Source: Morganella psychrotolerans
Lineage (GTDB): Bacteria; Pseudomonadota; Gammaproteobacteria; Enterobacterales; Enterobacteriaceae
Assembly: GCF_001676155.1 (NCBI RefSeq)
Contig: NZ_LZEW01000001.1
Location: forward strand, 744,001-808,000
Reading direction: 5' to 3'
DNA length: 64,000 nt
Shown here: piece by piece, positions 54,384 to 62,965 of the stretch
How the letters are laid out: the number at the start of each line of letters is the position of its first letter
How positions within the stretch are numbered: position 1 is the stretch's first letter
The notes under the pieces: generated by a model
The model's input: only the letters and a program-made list of their open reading frames with translations
Told to the model about the DNA's origin: nothing
The model's database searches: none
Position numbers and translations under genes: made by a program

Positions 54384-54408
54384 AAACCTCCTTCAGATAA
54401 GGAGGTTT
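54384..54408. terminator. Terminator between the unknown gene and the LytM lipoprotein
   Basis: AAACCTCCTT (54384-54393), loop CAGAT, AAGGAGGTTT (54399-54408); works for both converging genes. Confidence 0.75.
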
Positions 54409-54426
54409 ATGCAAACAACAGAATGA

Positions 54427-54903
54427 TTATTTCGCCAGATACAGGCACGGATCTACGGCATTACCGTTTTTTCTGACTTCAAAGTGCAGCAGTGGCTGTT
54501 TGGCATCAGTGTCTCCGACGGTGGCTATTTGCTGACCTGTTTTGACTTTATCGCCTTCTTTTACCAATATTTTATCGTTATGTCCGTAGGCTGTGCGGTA
54601 AACCTCATCATGACTGATGATAATCAGGTTACCGTAGCCTTTCAGGGCATTGCCGACATACACCACATCACCATCTGCAGCGGAAAGGACAGGTTTGCCT
54701 TTTTCAACCGCAATAGTGATTGCTTTGAGGCTGGTAAAGTTATCAACAATATTGCCTTTCAGCGGCCACTGAAACTGTCCGGTTGTTTTTGCGGCAGTTG
54801 CGGCATCACATCCTGTAAGCGTGTTTTTTTCAACGGGGGTTGTACAGGCTGACAGCAGAACAAATACCGGCGCGAATAAGACAGCCGCTGTTAATTTTTT
54901 CAC
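54427..54903 (-). CDS. LytM/M23-domain lipoprotein, degenerate active site
   Basis: A 158-residue lipoprotein with lipobox LSAC (Cys20). The LytM fold is plain: GKPVLSAADGDVVYVGNALK, GYGNLIIISHDEVYRTAYGH, ILVKEGDKVKTGQQIATVGD and LLHFEVRKNG. The first zinc motif HxxxD, which normally precedes GTPV, is replaced by AITIAVEKGKPV, so peptidase activity is unlikely. That resembles EnvC, NlpD and YgeR/ActS, non-catalytic activators of cell-wall amidases. It would sit in the periplasm or outer membrane; the amidase partner is unknown. Confidence 0.85.
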   Translation of the reverse strand: MKKLTAAVLFAPVFVLLSACTTPVEKNTLTGCDAATAAKTTGQFQWPLKGNIVDNFTSLKAITIAVEKGKPVLSAADGDVVYVGNALKGYGNLIIISHDEVYRTAYGHNDKILVKEGDKVKTGQQIATVGDTDAKQPLLHFEVRKNGNAVDPCLYLAK

Positions 54904-54983
54904 TGATTATTCCTTAAATATGAATGACTCTTCTTCTGAATAATAATCGTTTGGTACAATCATTCACAGGTGAATTTATTGTT

Positions 54984-55044
54984 TATGCCCTTATTCATTC
55001 AAGCTATAGGTTCGTTGGTTGAATCTTGAATGACGTTGAGTATT
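54984..55044. repeat. ERIC-type repeat, 61-bp diverged form
   Basis: TATGCCCTTATTCATTCAAG to GAATGACGTTGAGTATT, with several changes from the other copies. It lies just beyond the RND pump gene end. Confidence 0.8.
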
Positions 55045-55059
55045 GTTACGGATATCTGC

Positions 55060-58000
55060 TTACCACTCTTTCACATCGCGATCCACGTTAGTGACGGAGG
55101 TCAGTTTTGCCAGCCGGGGCTGCAATGCAATTTTCAGATCATCCATAAAGGTATAAATCACCGGGACGAACAGTAAACTCAACAGGGTGGAGCTGATAAG
55201 CCCGCCTATCACCGCAACCGCCATCGGGGCACGGAACCCGGCATCTGCGCCGCTGGTGAGAACCAGTGGTACCATACCGGCGATCATAGCAAAGGTGGTC
55301 ATGATAATCGGGCGGATACGCGCCTGTCCGGCTTCCTGAATGGCCTGCATACGACACATGCCACTGCGCTGTTTTTCCAGAATAAATTCCACCAGCAAAA
55401 TAGAGTTTTTGGTGACTATTCCCATCAGCATCAGAATGCCGATAATCACCGGCAGATCAATCATTGCGCCATATATCACCAACGCCACAATGGCACCGCC
55501 GACAGAAAACGGCAGGGCGGCAAGAATAGTGATTGGCTGCATAAAATCTTTAAACAGAATAATCAGGATCGCCAGCACCAGCAGAATACTGAACAGCATG
55601 GTGGTACTGAAACGCATAAACATATCATTCATGTATTCCATATCGCCGTATTCTAATTGTGACACCGTCACAGGTAAATCCTGATATTCAGGCAGTGCCA
55701 TAACGGCATCCAGCGCATCGCCAAGAGAGAGTCCGTCCAGATTGGCGTCCACTGACATTTTCCGTGAACGGTTTATCCGGTCGATTTGTGCCGGACCATC
55801 ACTGAAATCAATAGTTGCGACAGATTTCAGCGGAATATTGCCTTGTGAGTCGCTTCTTATATATAAATTATTCAGCACGCGGATATCGTTTTTCTGATGT
55901 TCCGGCAACGCCACCTGTAACATCAGTTGTCTGTCCGGCAGATTGAATTTTGCACTGCGGGAGCCGGATTCACCCATAGTGGCAACGCGCAGTGTATCAG
56001 CGATTTCAGCCGTATTGACGCCGGTACGACCAAGGTTTTCAGATACCGGAGAAACAATCAGCTCTTTACGCAGCAGCGGTTTAATCACCTGCACATTACT
56101 TATCCCGGGTATCCGGGCCATTCCTGCGCGCAGATGCTGCATTGCTGTTTCCAGCTCTGCCGGGTAGCTGCCGGTAAAGACCAGCGAAAATTCTTTACCG
56201 CCATTACTGTTACTGAAGTTATAGCGCGCATCCGGGCGTTCATCCAACAGCGGGGCAATCGCCTGTTCAAACTCTTTTTGTGATAACTCACGCTCTCCGG
56301 GCGGGGTCAGTGTTAAGATTATTTCACCTTTGTGCTGCGCAATACCATCAGCGTCATCTGCAACACCGGCAATGGTATAAACTGATTTTATTTCCGTCCG
56401 GGTTTTCAGTGATTGTGCCAGCAACCGCAGGTGCTGCTGCGTCTCTTCCACCGGGGTTCCCGGCGGTAATTCAACCCCTATCTGAGTGACACTGACATCA
56501 CCTTCAGGCATAAAACCGACCGGCAGATAACTTACTGATAAAACAGAGCCCACCAGAAAAACCAGCGCCAGCGCCAGGGCTGATTTGCGGTGCGTCAGTG
56601 TCAGCGACAAGATCTGTGTGTATTTTTTAATCCAGCGCGGGATCTGTCCGGTGGCATGCGTTTTTTTAGCCGGCAGCAAAATATACGCTGCCATCAGAGG
56701 GGTAACCAAGCGGGCAACGAGCAGGGAGGACAATACCGCCGCAGAGACGGTGATCCCGAACGGCACAAAGTATTTCCCGACAAATCCGCCGATAAAACTG
56801 ACCGGCAGGAATACGGCTACAATCGTTAAGGTAATCGCCACTATGGCAAATCCGATAGCATCGGATGCTTTCAGCGCGGCAAGATAAGGACGCTCTCCGC
56901 GTTCAATATATTTTTGGATATTTTCGATTTCAACAATCGCATCATCCACCAAAATGCCGATAACCAGTGTCAGTGCCAGCAGGGTAATACTGTTCAGGCT
57001 GTAGCCAAACATCATCAGAACAAGGAATGCCGGCAGGATGGACAACGGCAGTGCGACTGCTGCGATCAATGTTGCCCGCCAGCTTTTCAGAAAGAAAAAA
57101 ACAATCACAACGGTCAGAAAAGCACCCTCAAGCAGTGTCTGAATGGTCAGCTGATAGCTTGATTCTGTGTAGGTTACGGTTGATGACACCAGGTCAATCG
57201 CCAGCTCCGGATGTTTTTTTACAAGGTCGCCCAAGGCTTTTTCAACATGTTCAGCCACCGCGGTATCACTGGCACCTTTTGCGCGGAACACGGAAAAACC
57301 CACCACATCACGCCCGTTAAGCTGTGAAATTGTACGTATGGCCTTTTGTCCGTTATAGATCTCAGCGATATCACCCAGAGTTATCCATTGTTCATTACCT
57401 ACCGGCAACTGAATGTTTTTAATGTCATCAATGGATTTTTTTTTCACCCGGTACCCGGATAGTGTGCGAAAGCGCATTGTATTTTGATGATCCACCCGCC
57501 GCATTCTGATGAACACCGCGCAACACCTCGTTGATTGTGACAACCGAGAATTTTAGCGCCGCGAGTTTATTGGCATCCGGCTCAATGCGGATCACCCGGT
57601 CAGCGCCACCAGTACGGCTTACTTTCTGCACACCGGGCTGCATAATCAGCTGCTTACTGATAGTGTCATCCACAAACCAGGAGAGATCGGCTGCCGGAAT
57701 TGTATCGGATGATACGGCATAGCGCAGGATAGCCCCGCCTTCAACATCGATGCGGTTAATCAGCGGTTCATCAATGCTTTGCGGCAATTCACTGCGGATT
57801 TGTGTTATCTGCTCACGGACATCATTTGTGGCGGTATTGGCATCAATATCCAGGTTAAATTCCACCGTTGTTGAGGAAATACCTTCTGTCACCGAGGAGG
57901 AAATATGACGGATGCCGGGAATTCCGGACACTGCGCGTTCAACCTGTTTGGTGACCGCATTTTCAAGCTCTGCCGGTGAAGAACCGTCCTGAGTGACAGT

Positions 58001-58147
58001 GACGGTCACAATCGGAAAATTAATTACCGGGTTTGCGGTGACCGGTAACTGCGAAAATGAAAATAACCCGGCAATAGTCAGTGCCAGAAAGATAACAATA
58101 ACGGGAATGGGGCGGGTAATCGCCCATGAAGATAGCTGTAATTTCAT
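55060..58147 (-). pseudogene. RND efflux permease (AcrB-type HAE1), frameshifted in a T9/A9 run
   Basis: An inner-membrane proton-driven pump of the AcrB/MexB/OqxB superfamily. The 5' part (from ATG 58147) has SSWAITRPIPVIVIFLALTI and FNLDIDANTATNDVREQI; the larger part has the proton-relay motif LVDDAIVEIENIQKYI and LPPGTPVEETQ. The frame stops at 57431-57433 after nine A on the coding strand (57436-57444); eight restores GEKKSIDDIKNIQLP and a protein of about 1028 residues. It pairs with the MFP gene upstream (4-bp overlap). No outer-membrane factor gene is present, so TolC or another channel would be used. Confidence 0.87.
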
Positions 58148-59241
58148 TCAAAAGCCTTAACGGGCGTGACAGTGTCACCATTTGTCAGAAATGCCTGCGC
58201 ATTGATAACCACATCAGCATCCTTTGTCAGCGGGCTGAGGATCTCAATGCGCCCGTTTTCTGTTCTCCCGGTCTGTACCGGGTGCTGTAATGCTTTATTG
58301 TCATTCACAATAAAAACAGAGCGCTCACCATTTTTACCGGTGCGGATAGCGCTGTAAGGCAGTGTCTGCCGCGATTGCGGTGTTTTCGTATAAACCATGA
58401 CCCCGGTTTGTCCCGGGTGTGCGAACTCATTTTCCGGCATATCCGTGATAGCGGCACGTACACCGCCGGATTGTGTCAGTGATGATAATTTGGCCGGGAG
58501 ATAGCGAATTTTCCCTGAAAGCGCAGTCTGCTGTCCGGTTTTAAGTATGACCTCATGTCCGGCGCGCATCTGAGCCAGGTCAGCAGCATAAACGGGGGCT
58601 TCAAATTCAATCTCATTATTTTCGATTATTTTAAATAACATGGCGTTATCTGACAGCATACCTTTAACCGCATGGCGTTCACTGATAACCCCGGCGGCAG
58701 GGGCGAAAATCTTTGATTTATCTTCCTGACTCTTTTCCCGCGCCAGTTGCGCCTGTAACTGACGCAGTTCTGCACGGGCGGCATCCGTCAGCGCCTTCAG
58801 GGCTTGTGCATCAGATTTGGCTTTTTCAAATTCACTGGCAGAGATAACACCACTGCGTGCCAGCGGCGTCAGACGCGCCAGATCACGCTGTGATTGCTGA
58901 GCGAGGGTACTTTCCCGGCGGATATTAGCCGCCGCTTTTTCAGTTTCGGCCTGTAACTGACGAACCGTTGCGCTCTGCTGCGGCGATTCAAGTGTCGCCA
59001 ACAACTGATTTTTCTCTACCCACTGACCTTCTTCGGCAAAGACATCCGTTACCATTTGTTGTTGCAGCGGTGAACCAACCGCAATCTCATTTCTTGCCAC
59101 AAAGGTTCCCGGCAGCACTATTTCGTCTGATGCCGGGGTTATCTGCGGATGTGTCACACTGACGCGGGCAGTTTCTGCACCACAGTAAAATGATGCAGCA
59201 GATAAAATAAGTGTTACCGTCATCAGCAACCTGGTTTTCAT
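58144..59241 (-). CDS. RND efflux periplasmic adaptor (MFP)
   Basis: A 365-residue membrane-fusion protein. A signal peptide (cleavage near YCGA-ETA) has a cysteine but no lipobox. Barrel-sandwich hybrid halves VFAEEGQWVEKNQLLATLES and KIFAPAAGVISERHAVKG flank a coiled-coil hairpin (residues about 90-165). It bridges the RND pump and the outer-membrane channel. The stop overlaps the pump's start in ATGA, so the two are translationally coupled. The promoter region holds a 6-7-6 inverted repeat, but no regulator gene is adjacent. Confidence 0.88.
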   Translation of the reverse strand: MKTRLLMTVTLILSAASFYCGAETARVSVTHPQITPASDEIVLPGTFVARNEIAVGSPLQQQMVTDVFAEEGQWVEKNQLLATLESPQQSATVRQLQAETEKAAANIRRESTLAQQSQRDLARLTPLARSGVISASEFEKAKSDAQALKALTDAARAELRQLQAQLAREKSQEDKSKIFAPAAGVISERHAVKGMLSDNAMLFKIIENNEIEFEAPVYAADLAQMRAGHEVILKTGQQTALSGKIRYLPAKLSSLTQSGGVRAAITDMPENEFAHPGQTGVMVYTKTPQSRQTLPYSAIRTGKNGERSVFIVNDNKALQHPVQTGRTENGRIEILSPLTKDADVVINAQAFLTNGDTVTPVKAFE

Positions 59242-59281
59242 CGTAATACTATTTCCATTCCGGGGAGTTACCCGATAAATT

Positions 59282-59300
59282 AAACTAATTAGTCTAGTTT
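59282..59300. promoter_or_regulatory. Inverted repeat upstream of the RND operon
   Basis: AAACTA (59282-59287), 7 nt, TAGTTT (59295-59300), centred about 50 bp before the MFP start; TetR-like in form. No TetR gene is adjacent, so a distant repressor would be needed. Confidence 0.45.
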
Positions 59301-59404
59301 TCCTTAATTCCGTGTTAAGACGCGATTTTGCATTAAGCTGATTTAAGGAACGGGTCTGACCGGCAGAACCGGTACGGATTGATACTCAGAGGAATAATAA
59401 GAAA

Positions 59405-59866
59405 ATGAAGCGCATTCTGACCTGGCAATACCTGCAATATACTGTTACGACAGATACTGCACTGTTTGATATTGGCGCTATTCATCAGTATCTGACCCGT
59501 TCATCCTGGGCGGAAGGCATTGATATTGATACCGTAAAGGAAAGCATTAATAACAGTCTGTGTTTCGGGCTTTTTGACGGGCAGACCCAAATCGGCTTTG
59601 CCCGTGTCATTACTGACGGGGTAACATTCGGCTATCTTTGTGATGTTTATGTCCTTGAAGAGTGGCAGCATCAGCAGCTAGGTCGCCGACTTATGGAGTG
59701 CTGTCAGTCTCATCCTGTTATGGCGCGTTTACGGCGAATTATGTTAGTGACATCGACCGCGCCGTGGCTGTATGAAAAAATGGGCTACAGCCCGGTTAAT
59801 CGTGAAAATTTTGTCTGGCAGATTGTCAGACCGGATATCTACCGGCAATGCGGACAGGTGACATAA
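59405..59866 (+). CDS. GNAT acetyltransferase
   Basis: A 153-residue acetyltransferase of the YjgM/YpeA-like group. Typical segments are FGLFDGQTQIGFARVITDGV, YLCDVYVLEEWQHQQLGRRL (the Q-x-x-G/A motif at QHQQLG) and WLYEKMGYSPV at the end. Target unknown. The next gene, for a small membrane protein, starts 4 bp after its stop, so they form an operon. GAGGA precedes ATG 59405. Confidence 0.85.
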   Translation: MKRILTWQYLQYTVTTDTALFDIGAIHQYLTRSSWAEGIDIDTVKESINNSLCFGLFDGQTQIGFARVITDGVTFGYLCDVYVLEEWQHQQLGRRLMECCQSHPVMARLRRIMLVTSTAPWLYEKMGYSPVNRENFVWQIVRPDIYRQCGQVT

Positions 59867-59870
59867 TTTT

Positions 59871-60278
59871 ATGAATGAAATTGCATTATATCTTGCCTCG
59901 GTACTGACGTTCTTTGTGGCACTTCTTCATTTCGGCTGCTTGTTTTGGGGGGCCGCCGGTTACCGTTTTCTGGGTGCAGGAGAGCGGATTGTCAGGCTGG
60001 CAGAAGAAGGGCGTTGGTATCCGCATGTTATGGCAATCAGTGTCGGGATTGTGCTGACGGTTGTTTCTGTTTATGCCCTTGTGACTGCCGCAGGTATAGC
60101 GGTGCTGCCGTTTGCACAGGGTGTGCTTACTGCTGCGGCCGGGGTTTTTTTGTTGCGGGCGCTGGCGTTTCCGCTGATAAAATCCCGCTTCAAAGGAAAC
60201 AGTGACCGTTTTTGGTATATCAGCTCATTTTGCAGCCTGACACTTGGCTGTTTGTTTGCGGTTGGCGTATGGCGCTGA
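59871..60278 (+). CDS. Small integral membrane protein
   Basis: A 135-residue protein with four hydrophobic segments (residues about 5-27, 52-72, 77-97 and 115-133) and a cytoplasmic or periplasmic loop GAGERIVRLAEEGRWYPHVM. This pattern resembles small DUF-type enterobacterial membrane proteins of DUF3995/YphA character, but I cannot assign a family firmly. It is 4 bp downstream of the GNAT gene. Function unknown. Confidence 0.75.
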   Translation: MNEIALYLASVLTFFVALLHFGCLFWGAAGYRFLGAGERIVRLAEEGRWYPHVMAISVGIVLTVVSVYALVTAAGIAVLPFAQGVLTAAAGVFLLRALAFPLIKSRFKGNSDRFWYISSFCSLTLGCLFAVGVWR

Positions 60279-60366
60279 GTGTCATAAGGGAAATCAATCT
60301 CCCGGTGGATCCGCCGGGAAATTCCGTTATAGTAAGGCTGCTTTATTCACCCACCGGACAGGGATA

Positions 60367-61005
60367 ATGACGAAATCGACAGCAAGCAGTAATACTGAAA
60401 ACAGTAATGATGAAAAATCCGGTACTGCCGGCGGGTTAAAAACCGGACTGAAAAATGGTCTTTATTTTGTACTGTTTTTAATCGGCATTCAGTTACTGAC
60501 CGCGATCACCGGTGGTGCAGTGACTGCGCTGGGCATTGAGCCACGCACCATTAACGGGCTGTTTGGTATCTTGCTTGCGCCCTTTATTCACAGCAGTTGG
60601 GGGCATTTGTTCAGCAATCTGCCACCGTTATTGATTTTAAGTGTTCTGCTGATGCTGCCGTCATTTAAGCACTATGTGAAAGCATCGCTGTTTATTATTA
60701 TTGTCGGCGGGTTACTGGTCTGGTTGTTCGGACGGAATGCGGTTCATGTGGGTGCCAGCGGGTGGATTTTCGGCTTATGGGCATTACTGATTTATCAGGG
60801 AATTTTCCGTCGTAAACCGCTGGATATTCTGATTGGCATTGCAGTGCTGTTTTATTACGGCGGGATGATAACCGGTCTGTTTCCCGGGGAGCAATATGTC
60901 TCTGTTGAATCCCATATCAGTGGTGCGGTTGCCGGTATTTTATTCGGCTGGATCCAATACAGAAAACGCAAACCCGCAGTAAAAGCCACGGCAGAGCAGA
61001 AGTAA
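60367..61005 (+). CDS. Rhomboid family intramembrane serine protease
   Basis: A 212-residue rhomboid with six helices. The nucleophile is Ser131 in VHVGASGWIFGLW and the general base His183 in ESHISGAVAG; HSSWGHLFSN provides the oxyanion-helping His80 and Asn84. Rhomboids cut membrane proteins within the bilayer. It starts with about 25 hydrophilic, cytoplasmic residues. It is distinct from GlpG, which has a longer N-terminal domain, and may be a paralogue. ATG 60367 is preceded by AGGG; a longer in-frame extension is rejected. Substrate unknown. Confidence 0.9.
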   Translation: MTKSTASSNTENSNDEKSGTAGGLKTGLKNGLYFVLFLIGIQLLTAITGGAVTALGIEPRTINGLFGILLAPFIHSSWGHLFSNLPPLLILSVLLMLPSFKHYVKASLFIIIVGGLLVWLFGRNAVHVGASGWIFGLWALLIYQGIFRRKPLDILIGIAVLFYYGGMITGLFPGEQYVSVESHISGAVAGILFGWIQYRKRKPAVKATAEQK

Positions 61006-61020
61006 AATTTCAAATCAAAA

Positions 61021-61062
61021 TATACCCTTACTCATTCAAACTCTTGAATGACGTTGGGTATA
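61021..61062. repeat. ERIC-type repeat, 42-bp minimal form overlapping a LysR gene end
   Basis: TATACCCTTACTCATTCAAA then CTCTTGAATGACGTTGGGTATA: two arms with almost no core, a near-perfect hairpin. It overlaps the 3' end of the LysR gene and encodes its last residues and stop codon. Confidence 0.88.
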
Positions 61063-61970
61063 GATGAAAGCAATGTGTCCGTATTTTCTGCAATACGGAC
61101 AAATGCCTGCCCGGATGGCGATAGTTCACGAAATCCCAGCATTAATGCGAATTCAGGCTCATGCCCGCCCAACGCATGATAACGTATTTTATCATGATAA
61201 AAGCCGCGCATACTCTGTGGCACAACAGAAACCCCCGCACCTGCGGCAACCAGTGAAAGCACGGCATGCATGCTGTGAGCCTCCTGGGCAACCACAGGAA
61301 CAAACCCCGCCCGGATACAAAGCTGAAACACTTTCAGATGAAAGCTGCGCCCCTCATCGGCCGGCCAGAGTATAAAGGGTAAATCAGAGAGTTGGCTCAA
61401 TGTCACGTCTGTGTGCGCATTTAACGGATGCGCTTTGGGTAAGGCGATACATAACCGGTCAGTATCAAACGGTTTTTGCGTTATATCATCCGCACTTGTC
61501 AGTGGAGGAATAATAATACTGATATCTAACTCATCATTGCGTATGGCATCAATTTGCGCCGCCGTTGTGGCTTCCCGCAATTCCAGGCGGATCCCCGGAT
61601 GCAATAATCTGAATTGCTGAATGATATCCGGTAGCCGCCCGTAAAGCGCACTGCCCACATAGCCCAGCCGGATAAACCCGGTGCGTCCGCAGGCGAGATC
61701 CTGCGTTGATGTAACTGCCGCTTCTGCCTGTTTTATAACGGTACGCGCCTGATATAAAAAGTGTTTTCCCGCAGCAGTTAAACCGGATATCCGGTTGTTA
61801 CGTTCAATTAAAACAACATTCATATCCTCTTCCAGCTTACGGATAGCATTCGTCAGCGGAGGCTGGGACATATTTAATTTTTGTGCTGCGCGATGAAAAC
61901 TAAGCTCTTCGGCAACGGCAATAAATTGCGCCATTGCACGTAAGGTAATCCGGTTTTTATTGTTATGCAT
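61032..61970 (-). CDS. LysR family regulator with an ERIC-encoded C-terminus
   Basis: A 312-residue LysR protein of the BenM/CatM-like group. The helix-turn-helix is at about residues 10-65 (MAQFIAVAEELSFHRAAQKL, QPPLTNAIRKLEEDMNVVLI); the effector domain starts at GFIRLGYVGSALYG. It is divergent from the SDR/lactonase operon and its probable regulator; a symmetric T-N11-A box lies in the gap. The last ten residues, IPNVIQEFE plus the preceding serine, and the TGA stop lie inside an ERIC repeat, so the original end was replaced or extended. Confidence 0.87.
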   Translation of the reverse strand: MHNNKNRITLRAMAQFIAVAEELSFHRAAQKLNMSQPPLTNAIRKLEEDMNVVLIERNNRISGLTAAGKHFLYQARTVIKQAEAAVTSTQDLACGRTGFIRLGYVGSALYGRLPDIIQQFRLLHPGIRLELREATTAAQIDAIRNDELDISIIIPPLTSADDITQKPFDTDRLCIALPKAHPLNAHTDVTLSQLSDLPFILWPADEGRSFHLKVFQLCIRAGFVPVVAQEAHSMHAVLSLVAAGAGVSVVPQSMRGFYHDKIRYHALGGHEPEFALMLGFRELSPSGQAFVRIAENTDTLLSSIPNVIQEFE

Positions 61971-61999
61971 TGTCTTTTTACCCGGGGAATTAGCCGATG

Positions 62000-62020
62000 A
62001 TGATACATAAAAGATATCAT
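62000..62020. promoter_or_regulatory. Symmetric T-N11-A LysR box
   Basis: ATGAT (62000-62004), 11 nt, ATCAT (62016-62020), extended by one more pair (A/T), between the divergent LysR gene and SDR operon. Likely site of the LysR protein. Confidence 0.6.
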
Positions 62021-62101
62021 GAGATTATATAAAGTATATTATTTATATCGAAAATTGAATGCCATACTGATTTTTTCAATCAGAAGCTAAAGAGGCATTT
62101 A

Positions 62102-62965
62102 ATGACTGATTTCACAGGACAGGTTGTGTTGATAACCGGAGCGGGGCGCGGGCTTGGTTTGGCTTATGCGGAGTGCATCGGACGGGCGGGTGCAAAGGTG
62201 TATATTCAGGATATCGGCGCGGACAGCAACGGAAAGGGTGAAAACCCGGAGGTTGCTGAACACGCCGCACAGTTGTTACGGGCTAAAGGACTGGATATTC
62301 ATGCAATTGCCGGGTTTATCGGCTCCCGGAACGGGTGTCATCAGCTTGTATCATCCGTATTAAATAAGTGCGACCGGTTAGATGCCATTGTCCATAATGC
62401 AGGCTGGGTGGCTTATCAGCCGGTGACAGAACTGACTGAAGATGAGTTTGACACCATGATGGCGGTTACAGCAAAAGCACCGCTCTGGCTGGCTCAGGCA
62501 GCCTGGTCCGCGATGAAAGCAGCACATTATGGACGCATCGTGATGACAACCTCATGCCGTGCGTTATTCCCTGAATATGCACAGCAAGGTCTGGCATCTT
62601 ACGCCGCTGCAAAAATGGCGGTTACCGGGCTGGTTAACACACTGGCTTATGAAGGCGCACAGCACGGCATTCTGGTCAATGCGGTGTCACCTGTCGCCAA
62701 GACCCGGATGTGGGGTGTCACCGGTGAACCGGATGAATTATATCCGGCAGATGTTGCTCCCGGTGTGGCATTTTTAGCCTCTGATAAGTGCCATTCAACC
62801 GGCTGGATTTTAAGAGCCGCAAATGGTCAGTTCCATGCAACAAAAGCCGCCGAGGCAGATAATGTTAATTATCCGCGCGATCTGCATGCGGTACACGCGT
62901 CAACCCTGCGGGAAGTTGCCGGTAACTGGCATAATATTGCTGTTCTGAACCGGGAACCCCGGTAA
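62102..62965 (+). CDS. Short-chain dehydrogenase/reductase
   Basis: A 287-residue SDR. Cofactor motif TGAGRGLG (12-19), NAG (99-101 region), catalytic Ser151, Tyr167 and Lys171 (SYAAAK). The long insert after strand 2 (DIGADSNGKGENPEVAEHAA) recalls the multifunctional-enzyme-type SDRs acting on hydroxyacyl or polyol substrates. The downstream SMP-30-type lactonase gene, overlapping by 1 bp (TAATG), suggests this enzyme oxidises a cyclic sugar or similar alcohol to a lactone. Regulated by the divergent LysR protein. Substrate unknown. Confidence 0.87.
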   Translation: MTDFTGQVVLITGAGRGLGLAYAECIGRAGAKVYIQDIGADSNGKGENPEVAEHAAQLLRAKGLDIHAIAGFIGSRNGCHQLVSSVLNKCDRLDAIVHNAGWVAYQPVTELTEDEFDTMMAVTAKAPLWLAQAAWSAMKAAHYGRIVMTTSCRALFPEYAQQGLASYAAAKMAVTGLVNTLAYEGAQHGILVNAVSPVAKTRMWGVTGEPDELYPADVAPGVAFLASDKCHSTGWILRAANGQFHATKAAEADNVNYPRDLHAVHASTLREVAGNWHNIAVLNREPR

